Assembly (NCBI GenBank): GCA_031267635.1
Contig: JAIRYX010000155.1
Location: forward strand, 1 to 12,185
DNA from: Planctomycetaceae bacterium
GTDB taxonomy: Bacteria; Planctomycetota; Planctomycetia; Pirellulales; Thermoguttaceae
DNA length: 12,185 nucleotides
Direction of reading: 5' to 3'
Every line of letters starts with the position of its first letter. Position 1 is the stretch's first letter. The notes under the pieces were generated by a model, which saw only the letters and a program-made list of their open reading frames with translations, ran no database searches and had not been told where the DNA came from. The translations under genes were made by a program, and so were the position numbers. Positions 1 to 5,404 of the stretch are shown here, in pieces.

Positions 1-255
1 GTATCAATGGCGTCTTCGGTCGTTTGGAGTTTACAGCGAAACACGAGTGTTGAGGCGGAGGAGTTGAAAGTGGTGTTGGTGAAGTTGAGCGGGAAGAGTC
101 AAAAACACGGCAAACCGCCTACGGCGGGAACATTATTATCGGGCTTGTTTGTGTTGATAAGAATCATCGATTTTTTAGACCTCGTGAACGACGACCCCAA
201 AAAAATCAAAAAAATACGTGCCACTATCAAAAAACTCTTGCAAAGCACCGCATAA
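1..255 (+). CDS. C-terminal fragment of a probable IS4-type transposase (partial, 5' end outside window)
   Basis: The reading frame is open from the window edge to the TAA at 253-255; the Met at base 7 is available, but the gene probably begins upstream. The residues run EELKVVLVKLSGKSQKHGKP, then a hydrophobic stretch (GTLLSGLFVLIRIIDFLDLV), then a Lys-rich tail. By memory of the family this pattern (LSG, a basic patch, P-T-A-x-LL-x-GL-x-VL...LD) resembles the extreme C-terminus of IS4-type DDE transposases in planctomycete-like genomes. The catalytic D-D-E residues would lie upstream and cannot be seen. A sequence at 309-322, 54 nt past the stop, matches the end of a short repeat at 10831-11014, as expected for an IS right end. 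It could instead be an unrelated small hypothetical protein. Confidence 0.45.
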   Translation, partial: VSMASSVVWSLQRNTSVEAEELKVVLVKLSGKSQKHGKPPTAGTLLSGLFVLIRIIDFLDLVNDDPKKIKKIRATIKKLLQSTA

Positions 256-308
256 TATTTGTGTTAATACTTTTGATTCTAAAAACCTCATTTTCAACAA
301 ATTTGAAC

Positions 309-322
309 GACTGAATAGTTAC
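309..322. repeat. Solo copy of the family C terminal repeat (possible IS right end)
   Basis: GACTGAATAGTTAC here is the exact reverse complement of the left end of the 184-bp family C element (10831-10844), and 12 of its bases equal the right end (11003-11014). It lies just downstream of the transposase-like fragment, so it may be the right terminal repeat of that IS. No left end is in the window. Confidence 0.5.
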
Positions 323-415
323 AAAATAACTACACAAAATTAATACAAAAATACACACCAACCTGGGAACGCTGGAAAATATTTTGTGAAAATATTAATT
401 TTGGCGATATTCTTG

Positions 416-444
416 TTGACAGGATTTTATTTTCAGGTTATCAT
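416..444 (+). promoter_or_regulatory. Predicted sigma70 promoter upstream of the 562 gene
   Basis: A consensus -35 TTGACA (416-421) is followed after exactly 17 bp by TATCAT (439-444) as the -10. Transcription would start near 451, leaving a leader of about 110 nt before the gene at 562. The hexamers and spacing are seen in the sequence; activity is inferred. Confidence 0.55.
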
Positions 445-528
445 AGATGTTAATACGATAAAAAACGATAAATTCAAGAAATTTATTTTTGATGGTATTA
501 TTCGATTCGTAGAAACTTTGCTCTTCCA

Positions 529-549
529 TTATATCACAAGATGATATAA
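529..549. promoter_or_regulatory. Inverted repeat TTATATCA-N5-TGATATAA, possible operator
   Basis: Two perfect 8-bp arms (529-536 and 542-549) are separated by 5 nt and end 12 bp before the start of the gene at 562. This is the size and symmetry of a dimeric regulator site, but it lies downstream of the predicted promoter, and a small RNA hairpin near the start codon is equally possible. Confidence 0.3.
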
Positions 550-561
550 CAACTTATAGTT

Positions 562-963
562 ATGTTCCGAATTCCTAAACAATTTACGTCATACCTGCTC
601 TTGGCAACATTCGCTCCTGTGATGTTGTTAAGCGAGGGTTTGCATATTTTGCCGGGGTTCGATCATTATCACAGTTGTGGTCAGTCGGTTGTCTCTCACG
701 AACACCCCAGCGAACATCAACACGGAAATAACACAGGACAAAATTCACTTGATGATGGTATTGCCGTTGAAAACGATACAAATGGTGAAAATTGTCCCAT
801 TTGCGAGTTTGTATCGCTTTGTCAAAGCGGCGTTTTGCCGCATCTTCCTCATATCGAATTCAATGTAGCGGACGACTTCGTGTCTCCGCCCGTTGCTTTT
901 TGTATTCTTCAACTCATTTTTTCTGTTCAGAGCCGCGCTCCGCCGGTTTTCTCTCTTGTTTAG
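562..963 (+). CDS. Small exported His/Cys-containing protein (DUF2946-like)
   Basis: The 133-residue protein has an N-terminal hydrophobic segment (residues 8-27, YLLLATFAPVMLLSEGLHIL) that looks like a signal peptide or anchor. A His-rich stretch follows (H28, H35, H37, H46, H48, H52, H54, with C39), then a CPICEF motif with C78 and C81, and a C-terminal RAPP (125-128). Short proteins with a leader, a His-rich loop, a CxxC (often CPIC/CAIC) and a terminal RAPP are familiar as DUF2946-like hypotheticals, some encoded near copper-handling genes. Metal binding outside the cytoplasm is therefore plausible but not shown. No clear Shine-Dalgarno precedes the ATG. That start is kept because it gives the complete leader. 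The palindrome at 529-549 could regulate it. Confidence 0.65.
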   Translation: MFRIPKQFTSYLLLATFAPVMLLSEGLHILPGFDHYHSCGQSVVSHEHPSEHQHGNNTGQNSLDDGIAVENDTNGENCPICEFVSLCQSGVLPHLPHIEFNVADDFVSPPVAFCILQLIFSVQSRAPPVFSLV

Positions 964-1037
964 TGTATGTTCTATCTACCGCACACGTATTGTGTTGCGA
1001 TAAAACGCTAATTTTTTATACCTAATCAGAGATTCTC

Positions 1038-1256
1038 GTGGAAAAAACTGTGCATCAACCGCTTGCGCCGCAAGAGGACGACTGTACACAGCGCATCGTG
1101 AAAATCTTTCGTGAACTCCTGCTTCACGATGGATTCGGCGACCTCGCCGTCGAAGTCAAGCTCCTCAAACGTGGTCAAAAAGAAGTCATTATTAAGTCCG
1201 GCAAACAGTATCGGTATGTCATTGACGTGCCGGAAAAATCGTTGCGGAAGGACTAA
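1038..1256 (+). CDS. Short conserved-type hypothetical protein (planctomycete-like), GTG start
   Basis: This 72-residue protein starts with GTG. Residues 17-36 (CTQRIVKIFRELLLHDGFGD) look like an amphipathic helix ending in the pattern DGFG, followed by a beta-rich part (LAVEVKLLKRGQKEVIIKSGKQYRYVIDV). I recall a family of small planctomycete proteins with the same order: helix, 'DGFGHFEL', 'KREVIIKAGKSYRF'. Their function is unknown. It has no signal peptide, Cys pairs or membrane segment, so it is probably cytosolic. The ribosome binding site is weak (GAGA about 9 nt upstream). An antisense frame over 1026-1298 is open too, but its product has no family-like features, so the plus strand is preferred. 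Confidence 0.6.
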   Translation: MEKTVHQPLAPQEDDCTQRIVKIFRELLLHDGFGDLAVEVKLLKRGQKEVIIKSGKQYRYVIDVPEKSLRKD

Positions 1257-1392
1257 TAGAGACTCATCACACTTGAAAATTTGTCTTTCACAAAGCAACC
1301 AAGAACATCGAAGTATCCTAAAAAATAAATTCTTTGTGCCTCCGTGCCTTTGTGAGAAAACATAATTTATTAAATAGTACGGTTAACATATA

Positions 1393-1401
1393 TGATATAC
1401 T
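1393..1401 (+). promoter_or_regulatory. Possible extended -10 promoter (TGATATACT)
   Basis: TGnTATACT at 1393-1401 fits an extended -10 element; no good -35 is present. It is set in GGTTA...TAACC (1381-1385/1401-1405), a short inverted repeat that could serve as an operator. Transcription would start near 1408, just before the strong Shine-Dalgarno at 1411-1417, and could feed the pseudopilin gene at 1595. Confidence 0.4.
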
Positions 1402-1424
1402 AACCACAGAAAGGAGGTTTGCTT

Positions 1425-1583
1425 ATGCAATACGCCTGTCTGCGAATGAGGGATTCGAGACCTGTTTCGTTTCAGTTTTGTTTTAACGCTGACCGCGGTC
1501 AAAAACGACCGGGCAGTTATTTACACCATCGAACAGGAAACCTAACACAAAATCAACTCGTTTCCTGTTCAAAACTCATATAG
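1425..1583 (+). CDS. Possible 52-codon leader ORF ending in the pseudopilin ribosome binding site
   Basis: AAAGGAGG (around 1410-1417) stands 7 nt before an ATG at 1425. The frame gives 52 residues starting MQYACLRMRDSRPVSFQFCF, with several Arg and Cys and no recognisable domain. Its TAG stop (1581-1583) forms the first bases of TAGGAG, the Shine-Dalgarno of the pseudopilin gene at 1595, so translation of the two could be coupled. The last third of the frame contains a perfect inverted repeat (1531-1541/1560-1570). It may be a real small protein, a regulatory leader peptide or chance. The evidence is the unusually good ribosome binding site and the stop position only. Confidence 0.35.
   Translation: MQYACLRMRDSRPVSFQFCFNADRGQKRPGSYLHHRTGNLTQNQLVSCSKLI
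1531..1570 (+). promoter_or_regulatory. Perfect 11-bp hairpin upstream of pseudopilin 1
   Basis: GAACAGGAAAC (1531-1541) and GTTTCCTGTTC (1560-1570) are perfect inverted copies with an 18-nt loop, ending 11 nt before the AGGAG of the next gene. No T-run follows, so it is not an ordinary terminator. It could control access to the ribosome binding site, stabilise the mRNA or be a protein-binding site. Confidence 0.45.
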
Positions 1584-1594
1584 GAGATTTCACT

Positions 1595-2584
1595 ATGAGA
1601 ATGCGAAAAGGTTTTACCCTTATCGAATTGTTGATTGTCATCGGCATCCTTGCCGCTCTTGCGATGGCAGTCCTTCCCTCTTTGTCCGTTAGCCGCCAAG
1701 AAGCGTTGAGCGGCATTAACCAGTACAACAAAGGCACCACACTGAAAACGCTCAAAGAGTATTATGCGCTCTTTGGCAAACTACCCGAAGGGTTGCACAC
1801 CGGTTTGGTAGAGGGCGATTCCGACTTCGAGCTGATGTCCGGCATCACCGGCACAATGGCGGCAAATGCCGCCAGCAACATCGTTGAAGTCAGTGCTTTG
1901 TCCACAGGCGATGCCGCCGGGGCTCTGGAAAGCATCGGGCTTGGTCACATTGCTGTTGGAACCGGCAACTCGACAAGTAACGATTATCACGTCGCTCTCG
2001 GTTATACGCACGCCGATGATGCAAGCGTGATACAAGTCACCAATGCTTGGAAGACCAAGAGTGGCGATCCGTTGACATTCAATGGCAATAACATTACTTC
2101 ATTAGCGTCGGAAGGCGTTGAAGCAGTTATTGCGTTGTATGTTTCGCCGACCGTCAACTGGGCTTCCGGTCAAGAGGGCGGTAATTCATGGGCAAAGGCA
2201 GTGAAGGAATACAGTTTGGACGTCGTCGGCAAAAATCCGCTGGCGGACAATGATGAGTTCAATTACTACATTGCCTACATCGGATTGCTTCCCAACGGTG
2301 TGTACAAAGCAACTACGACGGCGACTGGTGTTTACCTCCATCCCACCGGCACTTTGTCGGGAGCCAAAAGTGAAGCCGAGGAACATCTAGAGGATGCCGG
2401 ATGGGAAGTTGATGACGATGATTGGGTAGATGATACTAATGGTGGTTCAACCGCTGGACTTGTCGGTATAGCAGGCGGAGCGCACGTTGGTAAAACTGCT
2501 ATCGTAACGATAACGTTTGACGATACGCCAAGTGCGAAGTTGCTTGGTATCACGGATTCCGACTGCGAACCCATCAATCCGTAG
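1595..2584 (+). CDS. Type II secretion-type pseudopilin 1 (GspG-like N-terminus, long)
   Basis: Residues 1-6 (MRMRKG) form a short basic leader ending in Gly, followed by FTLIELLIVIGILAALAMAV. This is the class III signal of prepilins: cleavage expected between G6 and F7 with N-methylation of F7, and Glu at mature position +5 (E11). The hydrophobic helix spans about 7-27. The rest (28-329) would be the periplasmic head; at 329 residues it is much longer than typical GspG (about 140). It is Gly/Ala/Ser/Thr-rich with an acidic Trp patch (EVDDDDWVDD, about 271-280) and a beta-rich C-terminus. A good AGGAG lies 8 nt before the ATG. It is the first of three pseudopilins, but 1.1 kb of repeats separates it from the second. 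The exact class (major or minor) cannot be decided here. Confidence 0.88.
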   Translation: MRMRKGFTLIELLIVIGILAALAMAVLPSLSVSRQEALSGINQYNKGTTLKTLKEYYALFGKLPEGLHTGLVEGDSDFELMSGITGTMAANAASNIVEVSALSTGDAAGALESIGLGHIAVGTGNSTSNDYHVALGYTHADDASVIQVTNAWKTKSGDPLTFNGNNITSLASEGVEAVIALYVSPTVNWASGQEGGNSWAKAVKEYSLDVVGKNPLADNDEFNYYIAYIGLLPNGVYKATTTATGVYLHPTGTLSGAKSEAEEHLEDAGWEVDDDDWVDDTNGGSTAGLVGIAGGAHVGKTAIVTITFDDTPSAKLLGITDSDCEPINP

Positions 2585-2611
2585 GAAACGGTTTTGCAGT
2601 TTAGTAATTTA

Positions 2612-2650
2612 ATAGTTTCGTCCTGTTGCTTGTCAGCAGGGCGAAATTAT
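2612..2650 (+). terminator. Long imperfect hairpin after pseudopilin 1, terminator-like
   Basis: Bases 2612-2628 can pair with 2634-2650 (17 bp including G-T wobbles, core TTTCGTCCTG/CAGGGCGAAA) around a 5-nt loop, starting 27 nt after the stop codon. Only a weak T content follows (TTAT), so it may end transcription poorly or just protect the transcript's 3' end. Confidence 0.4.
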
Positions 2651-2660
2651 CCTCATGCTG

Positions 2661-2782
2661 TACTCCTCACCCTTTAAAATTCGGCTTTCATCAAAAAGGG
2701 ACATGAGGGACAAAAGAGACTTTTGGGACGTGATGAACGATCAACACTGTCTTAAAAGTCGAAATTTTAAGTGTGAAAAGTA
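2661..2782 (+). repeat. Family A palindromic element, copy 1 (MITE-like)
   Basis: The 122-bp element has imperfect terminal inverted repeats: TACTCCTCACCCTTTAAAAT at the left, and a right end of GTCGAAATTTTAAG then TGTGAAAAGTA. The centre has repeated GGGAC blocks. Both ends are TA, consistent with a TA target duplication of the kind Tc1/IS630-type elements make, though TA is also trivially common. The inverted second copy at 3491-3613 is highly similar across its whole length. No transposase is encoded. Confidence 0.7.
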
Positions 2783-2865
2783 TACCATTACAGCCCTTAT
2801 TTATCAAATTTCCCTTAGTAGCCAACAAAGCCCCTAAACTTACCCTTATGCCTTTATTTGTAACC
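2781..2865 (+). repeat. Family D repeat, copy 1
   Basis: The segment containing CCCTTAGTAGCCAACAAAGC and CCCTTATGCCTTTATTTG closely matches 12078-12160 and, in inverted and weaker form, about 3405-3480. It directly follows family A copy 1, as the inverted form does family A copy 2, so A and D may be parts of one larger element. At 12078 D occurs without A. Confidence 0.6.
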
Positions 2866-3080
2866 GTTCACAAATATTGTTTTACTCTCAAGTAGAGTAA
2901 ATAGAAAAACCTCATTTCCACCTAATTTTCCTAACAAAACAACCTCAGTAACCAACAAAGCCCCCAAACTTACCCTTATGCCTTTATTTGTAACCGTTCA
3001 CAAATATTGTTTTACTTTCAAGTAGAGTGAATAGAAAAACCTCATTTCCACCTAATTTTCCTAACAAAACAACCTCAGTA
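2821..3080 (+). repeat. Tandem duplication, two 130-bp units
   Basis: Bases 2821-2950 and 2951-3080 are near-identical with a constant offset of 130 bp and a handful of substitutions (for example CTCTCAAGTAGAGTAA against CTTTCAAGTAGAGTGA). Each unit begins in family D sequence (CCAACAAAGCCCC), passes through GTAACCGTTCACAAATATTG and ends in the left arm of family B (AACCTCATTTCCACC...CTCAGTA). The second unit's arm forms part of the complete family B palindrome; the first is an orphan half-arm (2908-2952). Confidence 0.9.
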
Positions 3081-3250
3081 GCAACATGGACAACAAAAGA
3101 AATAACCTCATTACCTCATTCAGAAGAATTTGCATGTGAGAAATATAAATGAATCAGAAACAATCCAATGAGGTAATGAGGTTTGGTAGGGAGGAAGATT
3201 CATTGGCTACTGAGGTTGTTTTGTTAGGAAAATTAGGTGGAAATGAGGTT
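3038..3250. repeat. Family B double palindrome, copy 1 (perfect 45-bp arms)
   Basis: The outer arms 3038-3082 and 3206-3250 are perfect inverted copies over 45 bp, beginning AACCTCATTTCCACCTAATT and ending CCTCAGTAGC. Inside them sits a second perfect inverted repeat of 17 bp, AACCTCATTACCTCATT (3104-3120) with its complement (3167-3183), itself made of two ACCTCATT units, around a 46-nt centre. The same two-tier design recurs at 5655-5828. It encodes nothing obvious and could extrude as a cruciform in DNA or fold as a long RNA hairpin. Confidence 0.9.
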
Positions 3251-3490
3251 TGTATTTCATTCTATACTACAAACGAGTTTGAATGGGATATTTCATCATA
3301 GAGTGAGCAAAAGAAAGTGTATTTTCCAGCCGTTTGCAGTAGATTTGAAAATAAACCATGAACGGTTACTTTTATTTTTTAGATGATGGATTTTTATCAA
3401 AAAAATGATACGAAAAATAAGGGAATAAGGGCGCATGCTTATGTACAATTGGGGCGACTAAGGGAGATTTGATAACTAATGGCGGCAATA

Positions 3491-3613
3491 TACTCCTCGC
3501 ACTTGAAATTTCGACTTTTCAGACAGTGTTGATTGTTCATCACGTCCCAAAAGTCCCTTTTGTCCCTCATGTCCCTTTTTTGATGAAAGACGAATTTTAA
3601 AGTGTGAGAAGTA
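3491..3613 (-). repeat. Family A palindromic element, copy 2 (inverted)
   Basis: The 123-bp reverse-oriented copy of 2661-2782 has the same GGGAC-rich core and imperfect inverted ends (TACTCCTCGCACTTGAAATT at the left; AAAGTGTGAGAAGTA at the right). It is bounded by TA on both sides. With copy 1 it frames a composite of about 950 bp in inverted orientation. Confidence 0.7.
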
Positions 3614-3670
3614 TAATAATATCTTCCGGTAAAATTGATTGAACTATTCAATGACACGATACGGATTGAT

Positions 3671-3698
3671 TTGGTGGGGGCAACGAAATAGTTATACA
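3671..3698 (+). promoter_or_regulatory. Weak possible promoter before pseudopilin 2
   Basis: TTGGTG (3671-3676), 16 bp, then TATACA (3693-3698) is a loose sigma70-like match; the start codon is at 3716, so the leader would be very short. No Shine-Dalgarno is visible before that ATG, which would fit near-leaderless initiation. This is weak evidence. Confidence 0.22.
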
Positions 3699-3715
3699 TT
3701 CACCCGTAAAAAATA

Positions 3716-4282
3716 ATGAAACGTGCATTTACCCTTCTTGAATTATTAGTTGTGATTGGACTGCTCGGCGCGTTGGCGTCCGTGTTGATTGTCAATCTGC
3801 ATATCGACCGCAAACAAGCGATTGAAGACTCCGTTGTCGTGAAAGAATTAGCGGATATTCAAGCGGCGTTTCAAATCTTCGCGGGCGATGTGTCTTTCAA
3901 TTCAAACAAGGAAAAAAATTATAAACTTGCGGCAAAATACGGACTTTCGTTGCTGTTGGAAAATGATGACAACTTCGATGACTGGGATGATGACTGGGAT
4001 AACGAGAGACAAATCGGCTGGCGGGGTCCGTATCTTATGCCGGAAGGAAAACGAAATAATTTATCTGTGATTGAAACGCCGTTTGTGGTGAACGAATCGG
4101 ATAACAATTATTATCGTGTTATCGCAACCGATAATGACGGTGATGTCGTTTCGTATAAGGATACCGACAAAGATATAAAACATCTCTATGTTGCGTATCC
4201 GTTTTGGGGCGGCGGCGATTTCACCGGCAACATCAATGCTGTCGAGGAAAAACACAAGAAATTCATACGGAGGTTGTTATGA
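3716..4282 (+). CDS. Type II secretion-type pseudopilin 2
   Basis: The 188-residue protein begins MKRA|FTLLELLVVIGLLGALA: a class III leader with predicted cleavage after A4 (Ala instead of the usual Gly at -1), F5 as mature residue 1 and E9 at +5. The hydrophobic helix runs to about residue 27. The head has a striking Asp/Trp patch (DDNFDDWDDDWD, 84-95), then GWRGPYL (101-107), a motif also found in pseudopilin 3, and an EF-hand-like acidic loop (D139, D141, G142, D143) ahead of an aromatic stretch. GspG-type pseudopilins bind calcium through a C-terminal loop, so the acidic loop may do the same; this is inference. Its stop overlaps the next start (ATGA, 4279-4282), so the two are translationally coupled. 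Confidence 0.85.
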   Translation: MKRAFTLLELLVVIGLLGALASVLIVNLHIDRKQAIEDSVVVKELADIQAAFQIFAGDVSFNSNKEKNYKLAAKYGLSLLLENDDNFDDWDDDWDNERQIGWRGPYLMPEGKRNNLSVIETPFVVNESDNNYYRVIATDNDGDVVSYKDTDKDIKHLYVAYPFWGGGDFTGNINAVEEKHKKFIRRLL

Positions 4283-5301
4283 AAAGGCGGCAACCATTTA
4301 ACCAGGGAATGACGCTCATCGAATTGGTGATTGTTCTCGGCATTCTTGCCGCGTTGGCGGGGAGTGTGCTGACGATGACCGCTTCGCTCAACGACCGCGC
4401 AAGATATGAAACAACCCGACAACGTCTTGACGAAATTGAAATGGCAATCACCGGCGGCGCAAACGGTGAAAGTAAGTTTCTTAACGATATGGGACGTTTG
4501 CCGATTTTACCAACCGACGAAGAGGACGAAGGAAAAAAGTTATCTGAACTTTGGGAATGTAAAACGGAATATGGTACACTACCGAAACGGCTTTATCCAG
4601 ACGGAATTGTACCGCATAACATTACGTTGAGTGCCGGTTGGCAGGGACCTTACATCAATATTGCCGGCACAAAACTTTATGACGGCTTCGGTTCGGAGTT
4701 TCATACGGTACATACAGTAACAACCGAAACAACAAAAACGACCGAAACAACGAATACGGTTTGGGAGGAGAAAACGATTGACGCAATCGGAAGTTACGGT
4801 GCGGATAATACCAAAGACGATGAAGAAGATGATGAATCGGTGAGTTGGCAGAACAGAGATGACTTTCGGTGGAACTTTTCCAATCGGGTGCTGGCAAATT
4901 TAACGGTGCAAATTCAAATTCAAGTCAAAGGCGATTTGGAGACGAAGTGGACATTTCCAGAAGCGTCGGATACGCAGCATGTCGTTGTGTTTTCGCCGTA
5001 TGTTGATGAAGTTGATGGAACCGCCTGCATTCGGCAAACGAAAGCGGAGAAAAACGATGCAACAAATTGGGAGTTGACAGATACGTTGTTCAATAACAAT
5101 ACGCAAGTTCCCAATAAAAAACCGATACCAGATTTTGAGGAAACAAATAATAATCCAAATGGAGTAACATTTAAACATTTAACGCCGGGAATTCGCAAGC
5201 TGTTAGTGCATGGAACTTACGGCGGCATTGCGAAAGACAGCGGCGTAATAACGGTCAAACTCCAAGCGGGCGAAAACTTGGTAAACGTGTATTTGAAATA
5301 A
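4279..5301 (+). CDS. Type II secretion-type pseudopilin 3
   Basis: The start chosen is the ATG at 4279, preceded by GGAGG with 6-7 nt spacing and overlapping the previous stop by 4 nt; the frame is open 25 codons further upstream, but that extension would bury the leader. The 340-residue product starts MKRRQPFNQG|MTLIELVIVLGILAALAGSV, with cleavage after G10, M11 as mature residue 1 and E15 at +5. The head contains GWQGPYI (120-126), DGFGSEF (135-141, reminiscent of the D-x-W-G-x-x-F segment of GspG), a Thr-rich run (146-160), an acidic stretch (179-187) and a C-terminal beta-rich part (about 200-340). At this length it is larger than typical minor pseudopilins. Its TAA is part of the GAAATAA repeated on the far side of the inserted element that follows. 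Confidence 0.87.
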   Translation: MKRRQPFNQGMTLIELVIVLGILAALAGSVLTMTASLNDRARYETTRQRLDEIEMAITGGANGESKFLNDMGRLPILPTDEEDEGKKLSELWECKTEYGTLPKRLYPDGIVPHNITLSAGWQGPYINIAGTKLYDGFGSEFHTVHTVTTETTKTTETTNTVWEEKTIDAIGSYGADNTKDDEEDDESVSWQNRDDFRWNFSNRVLANLTVQIQIQVKGDLETKWTFPEASDTQHVVVFSPYVDEVDGTACIRQTKAEKNDATNWELTDTLFNNNTQVPNKKPIPDFEETNNNPNGVTFKHLTPGIRKLLVHGTYGGIAKDSGVITVKLQAGENLVNVYLK

Positions 5302-5381
5302 ACTCATGTTACGCATGAATATCAAGGAGTGTCCAATAATCGTATTTCGGATTGAATTGAGACTCATGCGTAACATGAGTT
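5301..5381. repeat. 18-bp perfect inverted repeat at the left end of the 632-bp element
   Basis: AACTCATGTTACGCATGA (5301-5318) pairs perfectly with 5364-5381 around a 45-nt centre. The right half is the same sequence as the element's outer right end (5919-5933). It could be a subterminal repeat, the end of a smaller nested element, or a hairpin after the pseudopilin gene; there is no T-run after it. Confidence 0.7.
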
Positions 5382-5404
5382 AACAAATAAAAAAAGGATA
5401 AAAA

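Larger units (their letters stand above)
256..561. other. AT-rich intergenic region with a promoter and a possible operator
   Basis: There is no credible gene in this stretch. It holds the solo family C end (309-322), AT-rich sequence with AAAATATT repeats around 375-400, a sigma70-type promoter (416-444) and an 8-bp inverted repeat just before the next gene (529-549). AACCTCATTTTC at 285-296 matches the start of the family B arm over 12 bases and may be a remnant or chance. Confidence 0.5.
1257..1594. other. Intergenic region before the secretion cluster
   Basis: The stretch starts with AT-rich sequence and a 'TTTGTGCCTCCGTGCCTTTG' tract (about 1333-1352) whose reverse complement is of the same style as the right edge of the window (CCACCAAGGCG...GCACAAAGG), a low-complexity dispersed motif. 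It then holds an extended -10 promoter, a 52-codon reading frame with a strong Shine-Dalgarno, and a perfect 11-bp inverted repeat just before the pseudopilin gene. Confidence 0.5.
2585..3715. other. 1.1-kb repeat cluster between pseudopilins 1 and 2
   Basis: No gene is supported. In order it contains the hairpin at 2612-2650, family A copy 1 (2661-2782), family D (2781-2865), a 130-bp tandem duplication (2821-3080), the family B double palindrome (3038-3250), a weak inverted family D copy (about 3405-3480), family A copy 2 inverted (3491-3613) and a possible promoter near 3671-3698. The reading frames at 2655-2837 (+) and 3439-3699 (-) both translate family A and merely reflect the repeat. 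Confidence 0.75.

Noticed and set aside
1026..1298. 90-codon minus-strand frame opposite the 72-residue gene
   Set aside because: Its product shows no family-like pattern, whereas the plus-strand frame reads like a known type of small conserved protein.
2655..2837. Reading frame with KRDMRDKRDFWDVMN
   Set aside because: The same peptide is encoded on the opposite strand at 3439-3699 because both lie in the inverted family A repeat; it is a repeat translation, not a gene.
2821..3080. CRISPR-like array
   Set aside because: There are only two units, each 130 bp, abutting with no unique spacers, and no cas genes; this is a tandem duplication.
3439..3699. 86-codon minus-strand frame over family A copy 2
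   Set aside because: It mirrors the repeat frame at 2655-2837, runs through other repeat sequence and has no start signal.
4204..4278. Upstream extension of pseudopilin 3 to an ATG at 4204
   Set aside because: It would place 25 extra residues before the class III leader and overlap pseudopilin 2 widely; the ATG at 4279 has a Shine-Dalgarno and the usual ATGA overlap.
5301..5381. Intrinsic terminator after pseudopilin 3
   Set aside because: The 18-bp inverted repeat has a 45-nt centre and no T-run, and its right half equals the outer end of the 632-bp element, so a mobile-element end explains it better.
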